64,000 nt of DNA from JAWKSY01 sp041402125 (GTDB lineage: Bacteria > Planctomycetota > GCA-002687715 > DRQF01): the NCBI GenBank assembly GCA_041402125.1, contig JAWKSY010000012.1:1-64000 (forward strand). The letters are read 5' to 3'. The translations under genes were made by a program, and so were the position numbers. This document shows, in pieces, positions 42,704 to 53,100 of this stretch (positions are counted from its first letter, which is position 1; each line of letters starts with the position of its first letter). The notes beneath the pieces were generated by a model that worked only from the letters and a program-made list of their open reading frames with translations, searched no databases and had not been told where the DNA came from.

Positions 42704-45700
42704 TCAGCGCACCGGGATCCGGACCGGGACCTTCCCGCCCTCGACGCCGTCGGCGCGCGTCACCGCGACGTAGACGAACTGGTCGCCGTCGCCCGACTTC
42801 GCGCGCACGCTCGCGTTGTACTCCGGGCCCTGGCCCTTCTTGTTGTACTGGCCGTTCGAGGCGCGCTCGTACCAGGTGAGGGTCTCGCCCTCGCCGGCGG
42901 TGGCGCGGACGGTGACCTTGTGCTGGGCGATGCGGGGGCCGCCCACGATGGGATCGACGGGGGTGACGACGAGGTTGGCGTTGGGGTCGAGGTTCGCGTC
43001 GGGGTTCCAGGCGGCGAAGCAGGAGGCGGAGACGGGGGCCTCGAGGCGGGAGTTGGCGTTGATGCCCGCGTGGTCGAAGAGGCCGGCGAAGTAGTAGACG
43101 CCGTCGACGATGGTGTGGTGGACCATCGGGGCGACGACCTGATCGCGGCCCTCGCGCATGAGGCCGCCGCCGAGGGGGGAGATCTCGCCGGTGGTGACGT
43201 CGAGGATCGCGACGCCGTTCAGGGGGCGCCAGGCGTTGTCGTACTCGAAGGCGCCGGAGAGGAGGAGGCGCGTGCGCGCCTCGTCGAGCCAGGTCATCTC
43301 GAGGATGTCGCGCGACGTGCCGCCGAGGACGCTGAAGGGCTGCCAGGTGTCGCTCGCCTTGTCGTAGCGGGCGAGGCCGAAGCTCTCCTTCCGCTCGGCG
43401 ACGGGCAGGCGGTCGTCGACGACGGCGATGCAGCCGGCGGCGAAGAGGTTGCCTTCCTTGTCCATGACGAGGGAGCGCACCCAGGGGAAGTCGCTGCGGA
43501 GGAAGCCGCTGAAGGTGTCGAAGGGGCGGGCGGGGAGGCCCGGGTAGCCCTGCGGGTAGTTCTTGGCGTCGATGGCCGCCGGCGGGGCGCCGCCGCCGAG
43601 GGGGCCCCAGTCTCCCTTCGCGTGGTCCCACTTCGCGACGTTGAAGGCCATGCGTTCCTTGCTCGTCGGCGTGCCGCCGTAGTAGTTGAACGTGCCGCCG
43701 ATGTAGATGTCGGTCGGGTCCTGGGTCGTGTCGAGCAGGATGGTCGAGAAGACGAGGCGCGGCTTGTTCGGGTCCTCGGGGTAGAGGCCCTTGCCCATCG
43801 GGTGGTAGACGCCGTCCTTGTCGATGCGGATGACGGGGCCGACGTCCTTCGGGTAGGGCGCGCCGGCGTGCTCGAGGCCGGAGGAGCCGATCAGGTAGAG
43901 ATCGCCCGTCTTGTCGTCCCAGGCGATGTCGTTGATCGGGCCGCCGCCCTGGGTCACGGCGTTGCCGATCACGGTCTTCCCGGCGAAGGTGCCCTCGAGC
44001 TTGCTCCAGGTCTTCGCCGCGATGTCGTAGATCGCGACGCCCTGGTAGTCGACGAGCGAACCGAAGACCCAGAGCCTGCCGTCGCGGATCTTCGCGCCTT
44101 CGGGCGTCGAGGTTGGGCCGGTCTTCTTCCCGCGGTCCTCCCAGGCGAGCGGCGTCCAGCCCGACTCGTCGTCGCGGCTCCACACGAACCAGCGCTGGTT
44201 CGGGACGGCCGCCCAGGATCCGACGAAGTAGAAGCGTCCCTCGTGCGCGACGAGGCCGCGGATGTCGGGCGTGCCGGTGCCGATGTCCATTCCCGTGGTG
44301 GCGTCGTGGGCCGGCTGGTCCGGGCGCTTGCGGCGGCCGGGAGCGGGGAAGGCGCGCGACCAGTGCTCGTTGCCGGTGGCGAGCGGCGTGGTCTCGATGG
44401 GGGCGCGCGGGCTCGGGACGGGCTCGGCCGCGACCTCGGCCGGATTCACGGTGAAGTCGACGTCCTCGTTCCAGCGGGCGATGAGCCAGGACTCGCAGTC
44501 GGCCTTCTTGTCGTTGGCGGCGCCGAAGTAGTGGAAGTCGCCCACGAAGTAGACGTCGTTGCCGTTCACGGCCATGCGGCACTCGGGGAAGCTCAGCGAG
44601 GCGAGGCCGGTGCCGAGCGAGCTCCAGGTCTTCGTCGCCGGGTCGTAGACGGTCGCCATGCTGGCGGCCTCGCCGTTCTTGAAGCCGTCGAAGTTCGTGC
44701 CGGGCTTGCTCATGCCGCCGAAGGCGCCCGAGCAGTAGATCTTGCCGTTGTCGGCCTTCGCGATGCTCCAGATCTCGCGGCCGACGCCGCCCTTGCCGGT
44801 GGGGTCGCGCCAGACCTGGGCGTCGGCGTCCCAGCGCGCGATGCCGCGGAGCGGTTCCTTTCCGTCCTTGCCCTCGGAGAAGGCGCCGACGATCCAGATC
44901 TCGTCTCCGTCGACGAGGAAGTCGAGGACGTTGACGCTGTCGAAGTGCATGAAGTCGGCCGCGCGCTGGAGGACGGACTCGTCTTCCTTGGACTGCGCGA
45001 GCGGGAACGTCGTCCAGCCCTCTCCGGGACGATACATCGCGAAGCCGGTCGAGTAGCGCGAGGTCGCGGTGGAGACGGCGGGGTTCTGACCGTCGCCGGC
45101 CGTGTAGTGGAACTTCCCGCCGACGTAGACCTTCGAGGGCTTCGTCGAGGCGTCGATCTTGATGCGGTGGACGAGCGCCTTCTGTCCCCAGACGCCGGGC
45201 GCGACGGGCTCGAAGGAGCCGGTGTCGAAGTCGTAGCGGTGGATCTTCGGGCTGTGGACCCCGCGGATGCCCTCGAAGGTGCCGCCGATGTAGAGATCGT
45301 TCCCGTTCGGGTCGTAGGCGATCGCCTCGATGCTGCCGCCCGCGCTGACGGTGCCGTTGTACTGGAAGTTCCCGAGCGGCTTCCACTTGTCGGCCGTGGG
45401 CTCGTTCGGGTCGTAGATCGCGAGCGCGTTCACTCGGTGGAAGCGCGTGCCGCCGGGATTGTCGAGGCGGGTGAAGGAACCGGCCACGACGAGGCGCCCG
45501 TCGGGCAGCCATTCGAAGTCGAAGATCTGGCCGTCGGGGCCGGCGCCGCCGTCGGTGGTGTGGAACCAGCAGACCGGCTCGTAGCCCGCGGTGGGGGAGT
45601 AGGTCCAGAGATGCCAGTACTCGTTGCGCCGGCTCTTGCCGGGTTCGGCGGCGCTGACGCCCGACTCCCAGGCGCCGCTCATCCAGAGGCGGCCGTCGTG

Positions 45701-45892
45701 CCACTTGACCCGGCGGACGCGCGGCTTCGTGTTGCCGTCCGACATGCCGGTGCCGGGGCCCATCTTCGTCGTGGAGGCCGGCTTCTTGAACTGCCGCGAC
45801 CAGTGCTCGTCCTGCGCGTTCGCGCCGACGGCCAGGAAGGCGGCCACGACGAGGGCCAGGAGCCGCTCGAGGGGGGTATGCAGGATCTTCAC
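42704..45892 (-). CDS. Large secreted beta-propeller protein with internal duplication
   Basis: GTG 45892 starts a signal peptide (LERLLALVVAAFLAVGANA, cleavage near residue 26). The 1062-residue mature protein is built from kelch/delta-type strand repeats (DGRLVVAGSFTRLDN, GNDLYIGGTFEGIRG, SKVYVGGKFHYTAGDG, DEIWIVGAFSEGKDG). It consists of two homologous halves, each beginning with EHWSR (residues about 28 and 508) and each followed by a Trp/Gly-rich opening; a C-terminal domain of about 90 residues (RATAGEGETLTWYERASNGQ) resembles an Ig-like or carbohydrate-binding module. No catalytic motif. It lies downstream of the esterase gene on the same strand with a 239-base gap. Confidence 0.85.
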   Translation of the reverse strand: MKILHTPLERLLALVVAAFLAVGANAQDEHWSRQFKKPASTTKMGPGTGMSDGNTKPRVRRVKWHDGRLWMSGAWESGVSAAEPGKSRRNEYWHLWTYSPTAGYEPVCWFHTTDGGAGPDGQIFDFEWLPDGRLVVAGSFTRLDNPGGTRFHRVNALAIYDPNEPTADKWKPLGNFQYNGTVSAGGSIEAIAYDPNGNDLYIGGTFEGIRGVHSPKIHRYDFDTGSFEPVAPGVWGQKALVHRIKIDASTKPSKVYVGGKFHYTAGDGQNPAVSTATSRYSTGFAMYRPGEGWTTFPLAQSKEDESVLQRAADFMHFDSVNVLDFLVDGDEIWIVGAFSEGKDGKEPLRGIARWDADAQVWRDPTGKGGVGREIWSIAKADNGKIYCSGAFGGMSKPGTNFDGFKNGEAASMATVYDPATKTWSSLGTGLASLSFPECRMAVNGNDVYFVGDFHYFGAANDKKADCESWLIARWNEDVDFTVNPAEVAAEPVPSPRAPIETTPLATGNEHWSRAFPAPGRRKRPDQPAHDATTGMDIGTGTPDIRGLVAHEGRFYFVGSWAAVPNQRWFVWSRDDESGWTPLAWEDRGKKTGPTSTPEGAKIRDGRLWVFGSLVDYQGVAIYDIAAKTWSKLEGTFAGKTVIGNAVTQGGGPINDIAWDDKTGDLYLIGSSGLEHAGAPYPKDVGPVIRIDKDGVYHPMGKGLYPEDPNKPRLVFSTILLDTTQDPTDIYIGGTFNYYGGTPTSKERMAFNVAKWDHAKGDWGPLGGGAPPAAIDAKNYPQGYPGLPARPFDTFSGFLRSDFPWVRSLVMDKEGNLFAAGCIAVVDDRLPVAERKESFGLARYDKASDTWQPFSVLGGTSRDILEMTWLDEARTRLLLSGAFEYDNAWRPLNGVAILDVTTGEISPLGGGLMREGRDQVVAPMVHHTIVDGVYYFAGLFDHAGINANSRLEAPVSASCFAAWNPDANLDPNANLVVTPVDPIVGGPRIAQHKVTVRATAGEGETLTWYERASNGQYNKKGQGPEYNASVRAKSGDGDQFVYVAVTRADGVEGGKVPVRIPVR

Positions 45893-46131
45893 GATGCGTC
45901 TCCGTCGCGAGCCTCGGTCGGGGCTCCCGCGTCGACGGGGCCCCGCGGAAGGTCACGACATCCGCGGCTCCCGGGGGCCACGCCCCGGACGGGATGCCGC
46001 GGTTTCACGGCTCGACGGGCTCATTCCCGATCTCGCCCGGCGGTTACGGCAATTCCGCGGCGCGGGCGGGGGCGGCCGGAGGCCGGAGGTCCCGGGGGGG
46101 GGGCGGGCGACGACTCGAGTGGATCGAGCCG

Positions 46132-47358
46132 CTACTTCATCGCGAGGAAGGCCTTCGCGAAGGCTTGCCCGATCTGCGCCATCGTCTTGGCGCTCCCCAG
46201 GTAGTGGTAGCCGGCGTTCGAGGCGCCGCGGGCCCAGAGGGCGTCCTCCGCCGGCGTGATGAGCTCGGCGCGGAACTTCTCGACCCGGGCCTTCTGCTCG
46301 GCCGGGCTCATCTCTCCGTCCGCGTTGGCGGAGTTCTTGTCCTTGCGCCGGAGCCGGTTCTCGAGGTCCCGCACCTGATCGAGCTTCGCCTGGATCGCCG
46401 CCAGCTCGACGTCCCAGAAGGGAGAGGTCTCGACCGCCACGACCCGGCCCTTGAACTCCTTTCGGGCCGCCGGGGCCGCCATCGCCGCGCGGAAATTCTC
46501 ATGAACGGACCGGTACCGGCCCATGCCCTCGAGGGGGCCCTCGACGCCGATCACGCCGATGACCACGGGCAGCTCCGGCGCCTCGAGGTCCTTTCGCAGG
46601 TCCTCGATCATCGCGGTCAGGCACCGGCTGTACTCGTCGTAGCCGCCGGGTCGCTCGCGATCCGGATAGGTGTCGCGATCGACGAGGTCGTTGAAGCCCT
46701 GGAACCAGACGAAGCCCGCGAGCTCGAATCCCCGCGACTTCTGGTACTTCGGGTAGACGCGCTTGATGTCGCCGAGCACGTGCTTCACGTGATCGACCAT
46801 CAGGCGGTAGTAGTGCCCGGTGGCCTTCGCCTTCTCGGCCTTCGCCGCCTCGATGTCCTTGCCCTGCGCGGTCAGCCGCTCGAGCTGCGGCTTCGTGAAC
46901 TCGTAGGGGCCGGCCGACGGCGATCGGAAGTCGGTGTGGAGCGACTTGCCTCCCCAGGCGCACTTGATGATGAGGATCGGCTCCTTCGAGGCCTCGGCCA
47001 GGCAGAGCCCGAAGGTGAACTCGGGCCCGATCTTCCCCCCGTCCTCCGCCGCGCGGCGCCGGGCGCCGTAGCCCGCCGTCAGCTTTCCGAATCCCTCGCC
47101 GTTGCCGTCGCCGTCGGCGGTCAGATAGGAGATCCAGACGTCCTCGCAGACCCGCGGCTTGCCGTCCTTCGTCCGCATCATCCGCAGCAGCGGCTTCGTC
47201 GCGGGGTCGTCGCCGATGTGGTCGAAGGTCTCGACCTTCGCGTGGCCCTGCATGTTCGACTGCCCGGCCAGGATGTAGACCTTCAAGGGACCGCGCTGGG
47301 CCGAGACGACGGCGCAGAGGAGCATCACGGCGAAGGAGGCGGTGAGGAGTCGTCGCAT
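46132..47358 (-). CDS. Secreted SGNH/CE6-type carbohydrate esterase (sialate O-acetylesterase-like)
   Basis: I choose ATG 47358, which gives a signal peptide (LLTASFAVMLLCAVVSA), over the longer frame to 47601 that overlaps the divergent promoter region. The 408-residue product has the block I motif YILAGQSNMQGHAK (Ser nucleophile near residue 35), the block with FVWFQGFNDLVD (the Trp-x-Gln-Gly motif of DUF303/SASA enzymes) and a C-terminal YHYLGSAKTMAQIGQAFA containing the likely catalytic His. Such enzymes deacetylate polysaccharides. The usual Asp-x-x-His spacing is altered here (GYHYLGS), so the exact triad should be treated as provisional. Confidence 0.85.
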   Translation of the reverse strand: MRRLLTASFAVMLLCAVVSAQRGPLKVYILAGQSNMQGHAKVETFDHIGDDPATKPLLRMMRTKDGKPRVCEDVWISYLTADGDGNGEGFGKLTAGYGARRRAAEDGGKIGPEFTFGLCLAEASKEPILIIKCAWGGKSLHTDFRSPSAGPYEFTKPQLERLTAQGKDIEAAKAEKAKATGHYYRLMVDHVKHVLGDIKRVYPKYQKSRGFELAGFVWFQGFNDLVDRDTYPDRERPGGYDEYSRCLTAMIEDLRKDLEAPELPVVIGVIGVEGPLEGMGRYRSVHENFRAAMAAPAARKEFKGRVVAVETSPFWDVELAAIQAKLDQVRDLENRLRRKDKNSANADGEMSPAEQKARVEKFRAELITPAEDALWARGASNAGYHYLGSAKTMAQIGQAFAKAFLAMK

Positions 47359-47587
47359 GGCGGCTCGAGCTCTCGAAGGAAGGGGGATGCGAGAGGCTAC
47401 CAGTCGCCGTGTCCTCGGCGGTCCGCCCGAGCCCGGGGGCATGTCTCGCGTCCCGGGGGGGGCGGGCGTCGCACCCGCGGGGGAGGGGGCGACGGGCTCG
47501 AGACCGGCAAAACTCGCCGGAAGGGGCTCGAATTGCCCTACGGAAGCGGCTCCGGGACCTCGTAGAGTGCCCGACGGAGCTCTCGCC

Positions 47588-48625
47588 ATGAACGACACCA
47601 ACTCATCCCCGCTGATCCGGCTTCTCGAGGATCAGGTCGGGCCCAAGCGCTGGAACATCCTGGATCGGGTCCAGCTCATCCCCGAAGTGCTCTCGACGCC
47701 CCCGGCGGGCGGGAGCCCCCAGGAGCTCAGCCGCGCCCAGGTCGCGATGGCCCTGGCGACGGGGTTCCTGATCGACCTCTGCGAGCGGGTGCCGCTCGCC
47801 GCGGCCTATCTCCTCGAGTGCGACCTCCGGAAGCGGAAGTTCGTCTTCGACCACGGCGCGATGCGCACGGTGGCGATGGACAGCGGCGCCTTGCCGGCCG
47901 GGCGCCGGGCGGTCGAGCGCATCCTCCTGCCGATGGGCTATCAGCAGACCGAGGTCTATCCCCTCGATCGCCTCGGCATGAACGGCTACGTTTACACGCA
48001 CCTCGACTTCCCCGAGTCGATCCCGCAGTACTTCGTCTCCGAGCTCGAGCCAGAGCACTTCAGCCCGGCCTTCCAGCGCGGCGTCGCCGACCTGGTGCGG
48101 ACCAGCGTCGATCCGATCGGGCCGCGGAGCCGGGCGTCTCTCCAGGCCCTCGAGGAGCGCGGGTCGATCGGTCTCGAGGAGGCGCGCGTCCTCCTGCCGA
48201 AGCTGCAGCGCGCCTTCAGCCGGCACCACCGCGAGCCCACGACCGAGGAGTACGAGCTCTTCCTCCAGGAGAGCGCGGAGATGGCGTGGATCTCGACGGA
48301 GGGCCACACCTTCAACCACATCACCGATCGCGTCGCCGACGTCGTGGCGGTCGCCGAGGGTGAACGGCGCCGGGGGCGTCCCATCAAGGACACGGTCGAG
48401 GTCAGCGGCTCCGGACGCGTCCGCCAGACGGCCATGCGCGCGGGGATGGTCGAGCGCCTCTTCCGCTGCGCCGAGGGCATCACCATCCGGACGGTGCCCG
48501 GGTCCTTCATCGAGTTCATCTCGCGGGACCGACTTCCCGACGGACGCCTCGACCTGGCCTTCGACGCCAGCAACGCGCAAGGGATCTTCAAGATGACCGA
48601 CTCGCGAAAGTCGAGCGAATCGTGA
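47588..48625 (+). CDS. hglS: 2-oxoadipate dioxygenase/decarboxylase family protein (HglS-like, DUF1338)
   Basis: The 345-residue product starts at ATG 47588. Metal ligands expected for DUF1338 enzymes are in place: His89 (KFVFDHGAMRT), His244 (GHTFNHITDRV) and Glu309 (GSFIEFISRDRL), with the family's PMGYQQTEVYPLDRLGMNGY region between. In Pseudomonas HglS, this fold uses Fe(II) and O2 to turn 2-oxoadipate into D-2-hydroxyglutarate in lysine catabolism. The stop overlaps the start of an FAD-dependent D-2-hydroxyacid dehydrogenase by GTGA, giving the next step in that pathway. Assignment is by motif and neighbour; closely related DUF1338 members of unknown activity exist. Confidence 0.82.
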   Translation: MNDTNSSPLIRLLEDQVGPKRWNILDRVQLIPEVLSTPPAGGSPQELSRAQVAMALATGFLIDLCERVPLAAAYLLECDLRKRKFVFDHGAMRTVAMDSGALPAGRRAVERILLPMGYQQTEVYPLDRLGMNGYVYTHLDFPESIPQYFVSELEPEHFSPAFQRGVADLVRTSVDPIGPRSRASLQALEERGSIGLEEARVLLPKLQRAFSRHHREPTTEEYELFLQESAEMAWISTEGHTFNHITDRVADVVAVAEGERRRGRPIKDTVEVSGSGRVRQTAMRAGMVERLFRCAEGITIRTVPGSFIEFISRDRLPDGRLDLAFDASNAQGIFKMTDSRKSSES

Positions 48626-50055
48626 GCGACCCCGCCGCGAATGACGTCATCCCGGCGCTGATCGAGGCGCTCGGAGAGGGAGCCGTCTTCCGTGAGGAAG
48701 CCGACCGCCGGGCCTACGAGGACGGCTGGCGCTACGGCCACGGTCGCGCCCGGGCCGTCATCAAGCCCCGCCACCGCGACGAGGTCGCGCTCGCCTGTCG
48801 CATCGCGGCCGCGGCGGGACAGAGGATCCAGCCCATCGGCGCCAACACCGGGCTCGTGGGCGCCTCGAACCCCGATCCCAGCGGCGAGCAGATCGTCCTC
48901 TCCTTCGAGCGCCTCTCGACGGGGATCGAGCTCGATCTCGCGAATCGCAGCGTCCTCGTCGACGCCGGCGTCACGCTCAACCAGCTCAACGCCGCGCTGG
49001 AAGACCACGGGCTCTTCTTCCCGGTCGATCTCGGGGCCGATCCGCAGATCGGGGGCATGATCGCCACCAACACCGGCGGCACCCGACTCATCCGCTACGG
49101 CGCGGTCCGCGCGCACGTGTTGGGTCTCGAGGTCGTCCTGCCGGACGGCACGATCTGGTCGGACCTCTCCGGGCTGCGCAAGGACAACCGCGGCCTCGAC
49201 TGGAAGCAGCTCTTCATCGGGACCTCGGGCAGCTTCGGCGTCGTCACGCGCGCGCGGCTCTCGCTCGCGGCCCTTCCGCGTCAGACGGTGACGGCCTGGG
49301 CCGCCCTCGCGGACGGGGCGACGACGATCGCCCTCCTCGGTCATCTCGAGCGGGACCTGGGCGAGTTCCTGAGCGCCTACGAGGTCCTCTCGCGGGACGC
49401 CTACCGGCTGACCCTCGAGTTCGGGGCCAACATCCAGCGACCCTTCGGAGCCGAGGAGCTCACCTACGCGGCCCTCATCGAGCTCTCGTCGTCCCTCCCG
49501 AAGGCGCGACTCGATCTCGAGGCCGCCATGGTGGAGTCCCTCGAGGCCTTCTTCTCCGAGAACACCGAGACCGTGCTGGACGTCGTGCCGCATCCGCCGC
49601 GCGAGGCCTGGCACATCCGACACCAGGTCAGCGAGTCGCTGCGTCACGAGGGGCGCGTGCTCGCGCTCGACATCTCGGTCCCCCGGTCGCGCATCGCGGA
49701 GTTCACCGATCGGGTGCGCGAATGGTTGGCGCAGGAGGCGCCCGAGGTCCTCGTCGCGGACTTCGGCCACTGGGGCGACGGCGGCACCCACCTCAACCTG
49801 GTCTGGAAGCCGGACTCCGTCGCGGACGAGGCGGCCTTCAAGGAGCGCATCCAGACCCGGGTCTACGACCTGGCCGTGCGCGAGTTCGAGGGCAGCTTCA
49901 GCGCCGAGCACGGCGTCGGCCCGCACAACCAGAGGCACTACGACCGGCTCACCGACCCGAAGCAGCTCGAGCTCTGCCGCGTCCTGAAGCAGCACTTCGA
50001 TCCGGAGAATCGGTTCGGCACCGTGCGCTTCGAGGGTTCGTCGCCCGAGGCCTGA
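48622..50055 (+). CDS. FAD-binding D-2-hydroxyacid dehydrogenase, probably D-2-hydroxyglutarate dehydrogenase
   Basis: The GTG start at 48622 overlaps the hglS-like stop, so the two are translationally coupled. The 477-residue product has the PCMH-type FAD domain (IQPIGANTGLVGASNPDPSG, GGMIATNTGGTRLIRYGAVR, GLEVVLPDGTIW) and a C-terminal FAD-oxidase lobe ending SAEHGVGPHNQRHYDRL. These features match the FAD/FMN dehydrogenase family that includes D-lactate and D-2-hydroxyglutarate dehydrogenases. D-2-hydroxyglutarate, the product of the upstream enzyme, would be oxidised to 2-oxoglutarate. D-lactate as substrate remains possible. Soluble, without signal peptide. Confidence 0.85.
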   Translation: MSDPAANDVIPALIEALGEGAVFREEADRRAYEDGWRYGHGRARAVIKPRHRDEVALACRIAAAAGQRIQPIGANTGLVGASNPDPSGEQIVLSFERLSTGIELDLANRSVLVDAGVTLNQLNAALEDHGLFFPVDLGADPQIGGMIATNTGGTRLIRYGAVRAHVLGLEVVLPDGTIWSDLSGLRKDNRGLDWKQLFIGTSGSFGVVTRARLSLAALPRQTVTAWAALADGATTIALLGHLERDLGEFLSAYEVLSRDAYRLTLEFGANIQRPFGAEELTYAALIELSSSLPKARLDLEAAMVESLEAFFSENTETVLDVVPHPPREAWHIRHQVSESLRHEGRVLALDISVPRSRIAEFTDRVREWLAQEAPEVLVADFGHWGDGGTHLNLVWKPDSVADEAAFKERIQTRVYDLAVREFEGSFSAEHGVGPHNQRHYDRLTDPKQLELCRVLKQHFDPENRFGTVRFEGSSPEA

Positions 50056-50104
50056 CGGAAAACCTGCGGGGCGGTCCCGGCGCGCGTTCGCGAGCCGTCA
50101 CGCG

Positions 50105-53100
50105 TCAACGCAGCGGCGGCGGCAGATCCTCCGAGGGGAGGGGAATGAGCGCCAGCGCTTCGCGGTAGACGCCGGTGTCGTCCTTGCGGTTCCAGTCGGC
50201 GAGCGACTGCAGGAACTCACGGCGCGCTTCCTCCGCCCGGCCGAGCCTCGCCAGCGCCATGGCGCGGATCAGGCGGTCGTGCGAGTGGATGTCGGTGCGG
50301 CCCCGCGACTGGTAGAGGGCGACGCCCTCGTCGATCGAGGCGAGGCACTCCTCGTAGAGCTCGCAGCGGTAGAGGAGCTGGTTGCGGGTGTTGATGAAGG
50401 ACCAGGAGGTGGGAGCCAGCTCGCAAGCGCGCCGCGAGGTGCGGAGCGCCGCCGCGTAGACTTCCGGCGCGAGCCGCGGATTGAGGCCGCGGCTCCAGCC
50501 GTCGCTGTTGAGCCAGGCCGCGGCCTCGCGGGTGCGGTCGAGGGTCGCCTCGACCTCCCGGCGGATCTCGGGGTCGAGGTCGAGTCGGGGCAGGGCGGCC
50601 TTCGCATCCACGACGAGCGGCGCCTCGTCGAGGAGGCTCCTGACGATGTTCGTGACCCGGGCCTGCAGGTGCCGTCGAGCGTCGAGTCCGAGATCGCGGC
50701 GCGTCTCGAGCGCGCCGAAGGCGGCGCCCGGCATGCGGGCGGCGAAGGCGATCGCATCGCGCTCCGGCACGTGGTGCACCGTGCTGACGCCCGTCATCGC
50801 GACGTTGAGGACCTCGGCGTCGTCGGCGAGGTCGATCACCGAGAGGCCGGATTCCGAACCGACGAGAAGCCGGTCGATCCCGGAGGCCCAGTCGAGGGAG
50901 TAGATCGTCGCGCCGAGAGCCAGGGTCTCGCGGCGCGTCTCGAGCGAGTCCGGTTCGCGGAGCTGGATGCGCCCCTCGTCGTCGCCGGTCAGGATGAATC
51001 GACCTCCGCTCGCGCCGCCGTCCGCGAGGTCGAGGGCCTCGGCGATCGCGGTCACGGGAGTCGGGTGGGTGACTCGGGACCTCGTCTCGCCGGACGAGAG
51101 GTCGACGAGAGCCGCGCCGCCATCCGTCGTGGAGCCGTCGAGGGGAGGGCCGAGGGCGACGAGGAGTTCCGCTCCGGAGGCCGTCGGGCTGAGGGCCGTG
51201 ATGCGGCGGTCGAGGCGCACCAGATCCCGGAAGCTCTCGTCGCCCTTGCGCCAGCGGACGATCCGTCCCGAGACGTCGGCGGCGACCATCGTCTCGCCGT
51301 CGGGAAGCCAGGCGAGCGCGATGAGCTTCCCCTTCTTGCGCCTTGGATCGTCCGCGTCCCGCCGTTGTCCCGACTGGCTGAGAAGCGCGCCGGTGCGCGC
51401 GTCGAAGGCGTAGAGGGCTCCGAAGTTGTCGCCGACGCCGAGGAAGCGGCTGTCGTCCGAGAAGCGGAAGGCGACGAGATCGCGGATCGGGAAGTTGTAC
51501 TCCCAGAGCAGCCGGCCGTCGCGGGCGTCGCTGACGTGGACGATGCTCCAGTTCGACCAGGCGTAGAGATCACCTCGCGGGGAGAGGGTCGTGTGCCAGC
51601 CGACGTTGGCGGCCGCGGTCCAGGGCGAGCGGATCTGCCAGGTGTCCCAGACGATCACCTCGCCACCGACGAGCCCCAGGACGAGCCGCTGCCCGCCGCA
51701 CGCGGACTCGAGCCAGGTGTTGGAGTGCATCTCGTGGTGGATCCGGGACTCGACGGCGCCGCTTCGGAGGTCGCGGACCTCGATGCCGCCCGGCGCGAGG
51801 CAGGCGACGGAGTTCCCGCCCACGAAGCAGGGGACGCCGGGAAGAGCGATGCGGTCGAGAAGACGGCGATCCTCACGGATGTCCAGCACGGTCGTGACGG
51901 AGCCGATCTGCGGGAGCCCCCGCGCGGCGATCTCGGGACTGGCCGAGGTGCCGTTGATGATGACCCGGCCCCGCTTCTGGTCGATCGAGAGGACCCGGAT
52001 GAGCTCGCCGAGTCCGTCGAGTTCGCGCAGGATGCGACCGTCCTGCGCGTCGTGGACCCGGAATCTCGCGGCGGCGCGCGGATTCTTGTCGTAGCGGGCG
52101 ACCAGGAGGTCGTCGGTCACGAAGTGGACGTTCGAGGGATCGCTCGCGTCGAGCGCGGGGAGCCGGCGGATCACCTCGCCCGTCGCGGCGGAGATCACGC
52201 GGGCGGGGGGAGAGGGAACGAGGACCTCCCGTCCGTTCGGCGAGAAGGCGCCGGGGGGCTCGAGGACCCCCGGGACGACCTCCGACCAGAGCGGCGCGGC
52301 GGTCTGGGCGTCGACGAGCATGAGGCCTCCTTGCCGGGGAAGCCACAGAAGGAGGGAGCGACCGTCGGGCGAGGGCTGGAGGTCGCGGCAGGGCTCGGCG
52401 ATCTGCAGGGTCCGGTCGATCTCGCCCTTCTCGGCGTCCAGCCGGAGGAGACGGTCGGTCCGGGAGCCGATCCAGACGAAGCGGTCGTCGTTCGCGACCG
52501 GTCGCAGGGACATGACGTCGAATCCGGTCGGGATGCGGGCCACGGGTTCGCTGAGACGGGCGGAGAGGTAGCGCCACTCCCAGCCCCGGCGCACGGGCTC
52601 GACGCGCGAGAGCGCCTGGCGCAGCGTTGCCGCGTCGCCGCTCCGGAAGGCCGCGTGGGCGGCGGCGATGCGCGCCCGGTAGGCCGCCCGCTCGCTGGCC
52701 TCGCGGCGTCGCTCGAGCTCGCGGTTCTGGGACATCGTGAAGACGAGTCCGACCGTCAGGAGCACGAAGATGAGCGCCGTGAGCGAGCTGGCGAGCGGGT
52801 TGCGCTGACAGAGCCGCCAGAACCGGAACCAGGCCGGAACGGGCTTCGCGCGGATGATCTCGTGCCGACGCGCCCGCCCGATGTCGTCGGCGAGGGCCTC
52901 GGCGCTCTGATAGCGGCGCTTCCGGTCCTTCTCCATCGCCGTCTCGACGATCACCTGGAGGTCGCTCGAGAGCTCCGGCCGGAGGCTCCGCACGTGCGTC
53001 GCGCTCTCGGTGAGGATGGCGCGGTAGAGGGCCTCGCGCGTCGGTGCCAGGTGCGGTCGGCGTCCCGTGAGGGCCTCGTAGAGGACGACCCCGAGCGAGT

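Noticed and set aside
42557..46204. A 1215-codon plus-strand frame
   Set aside because: It mirrors the secreted propeller gene on the minus strand, which has a signal peptide and repeat structure; the plus frame is Val/Ala/Arg noise.
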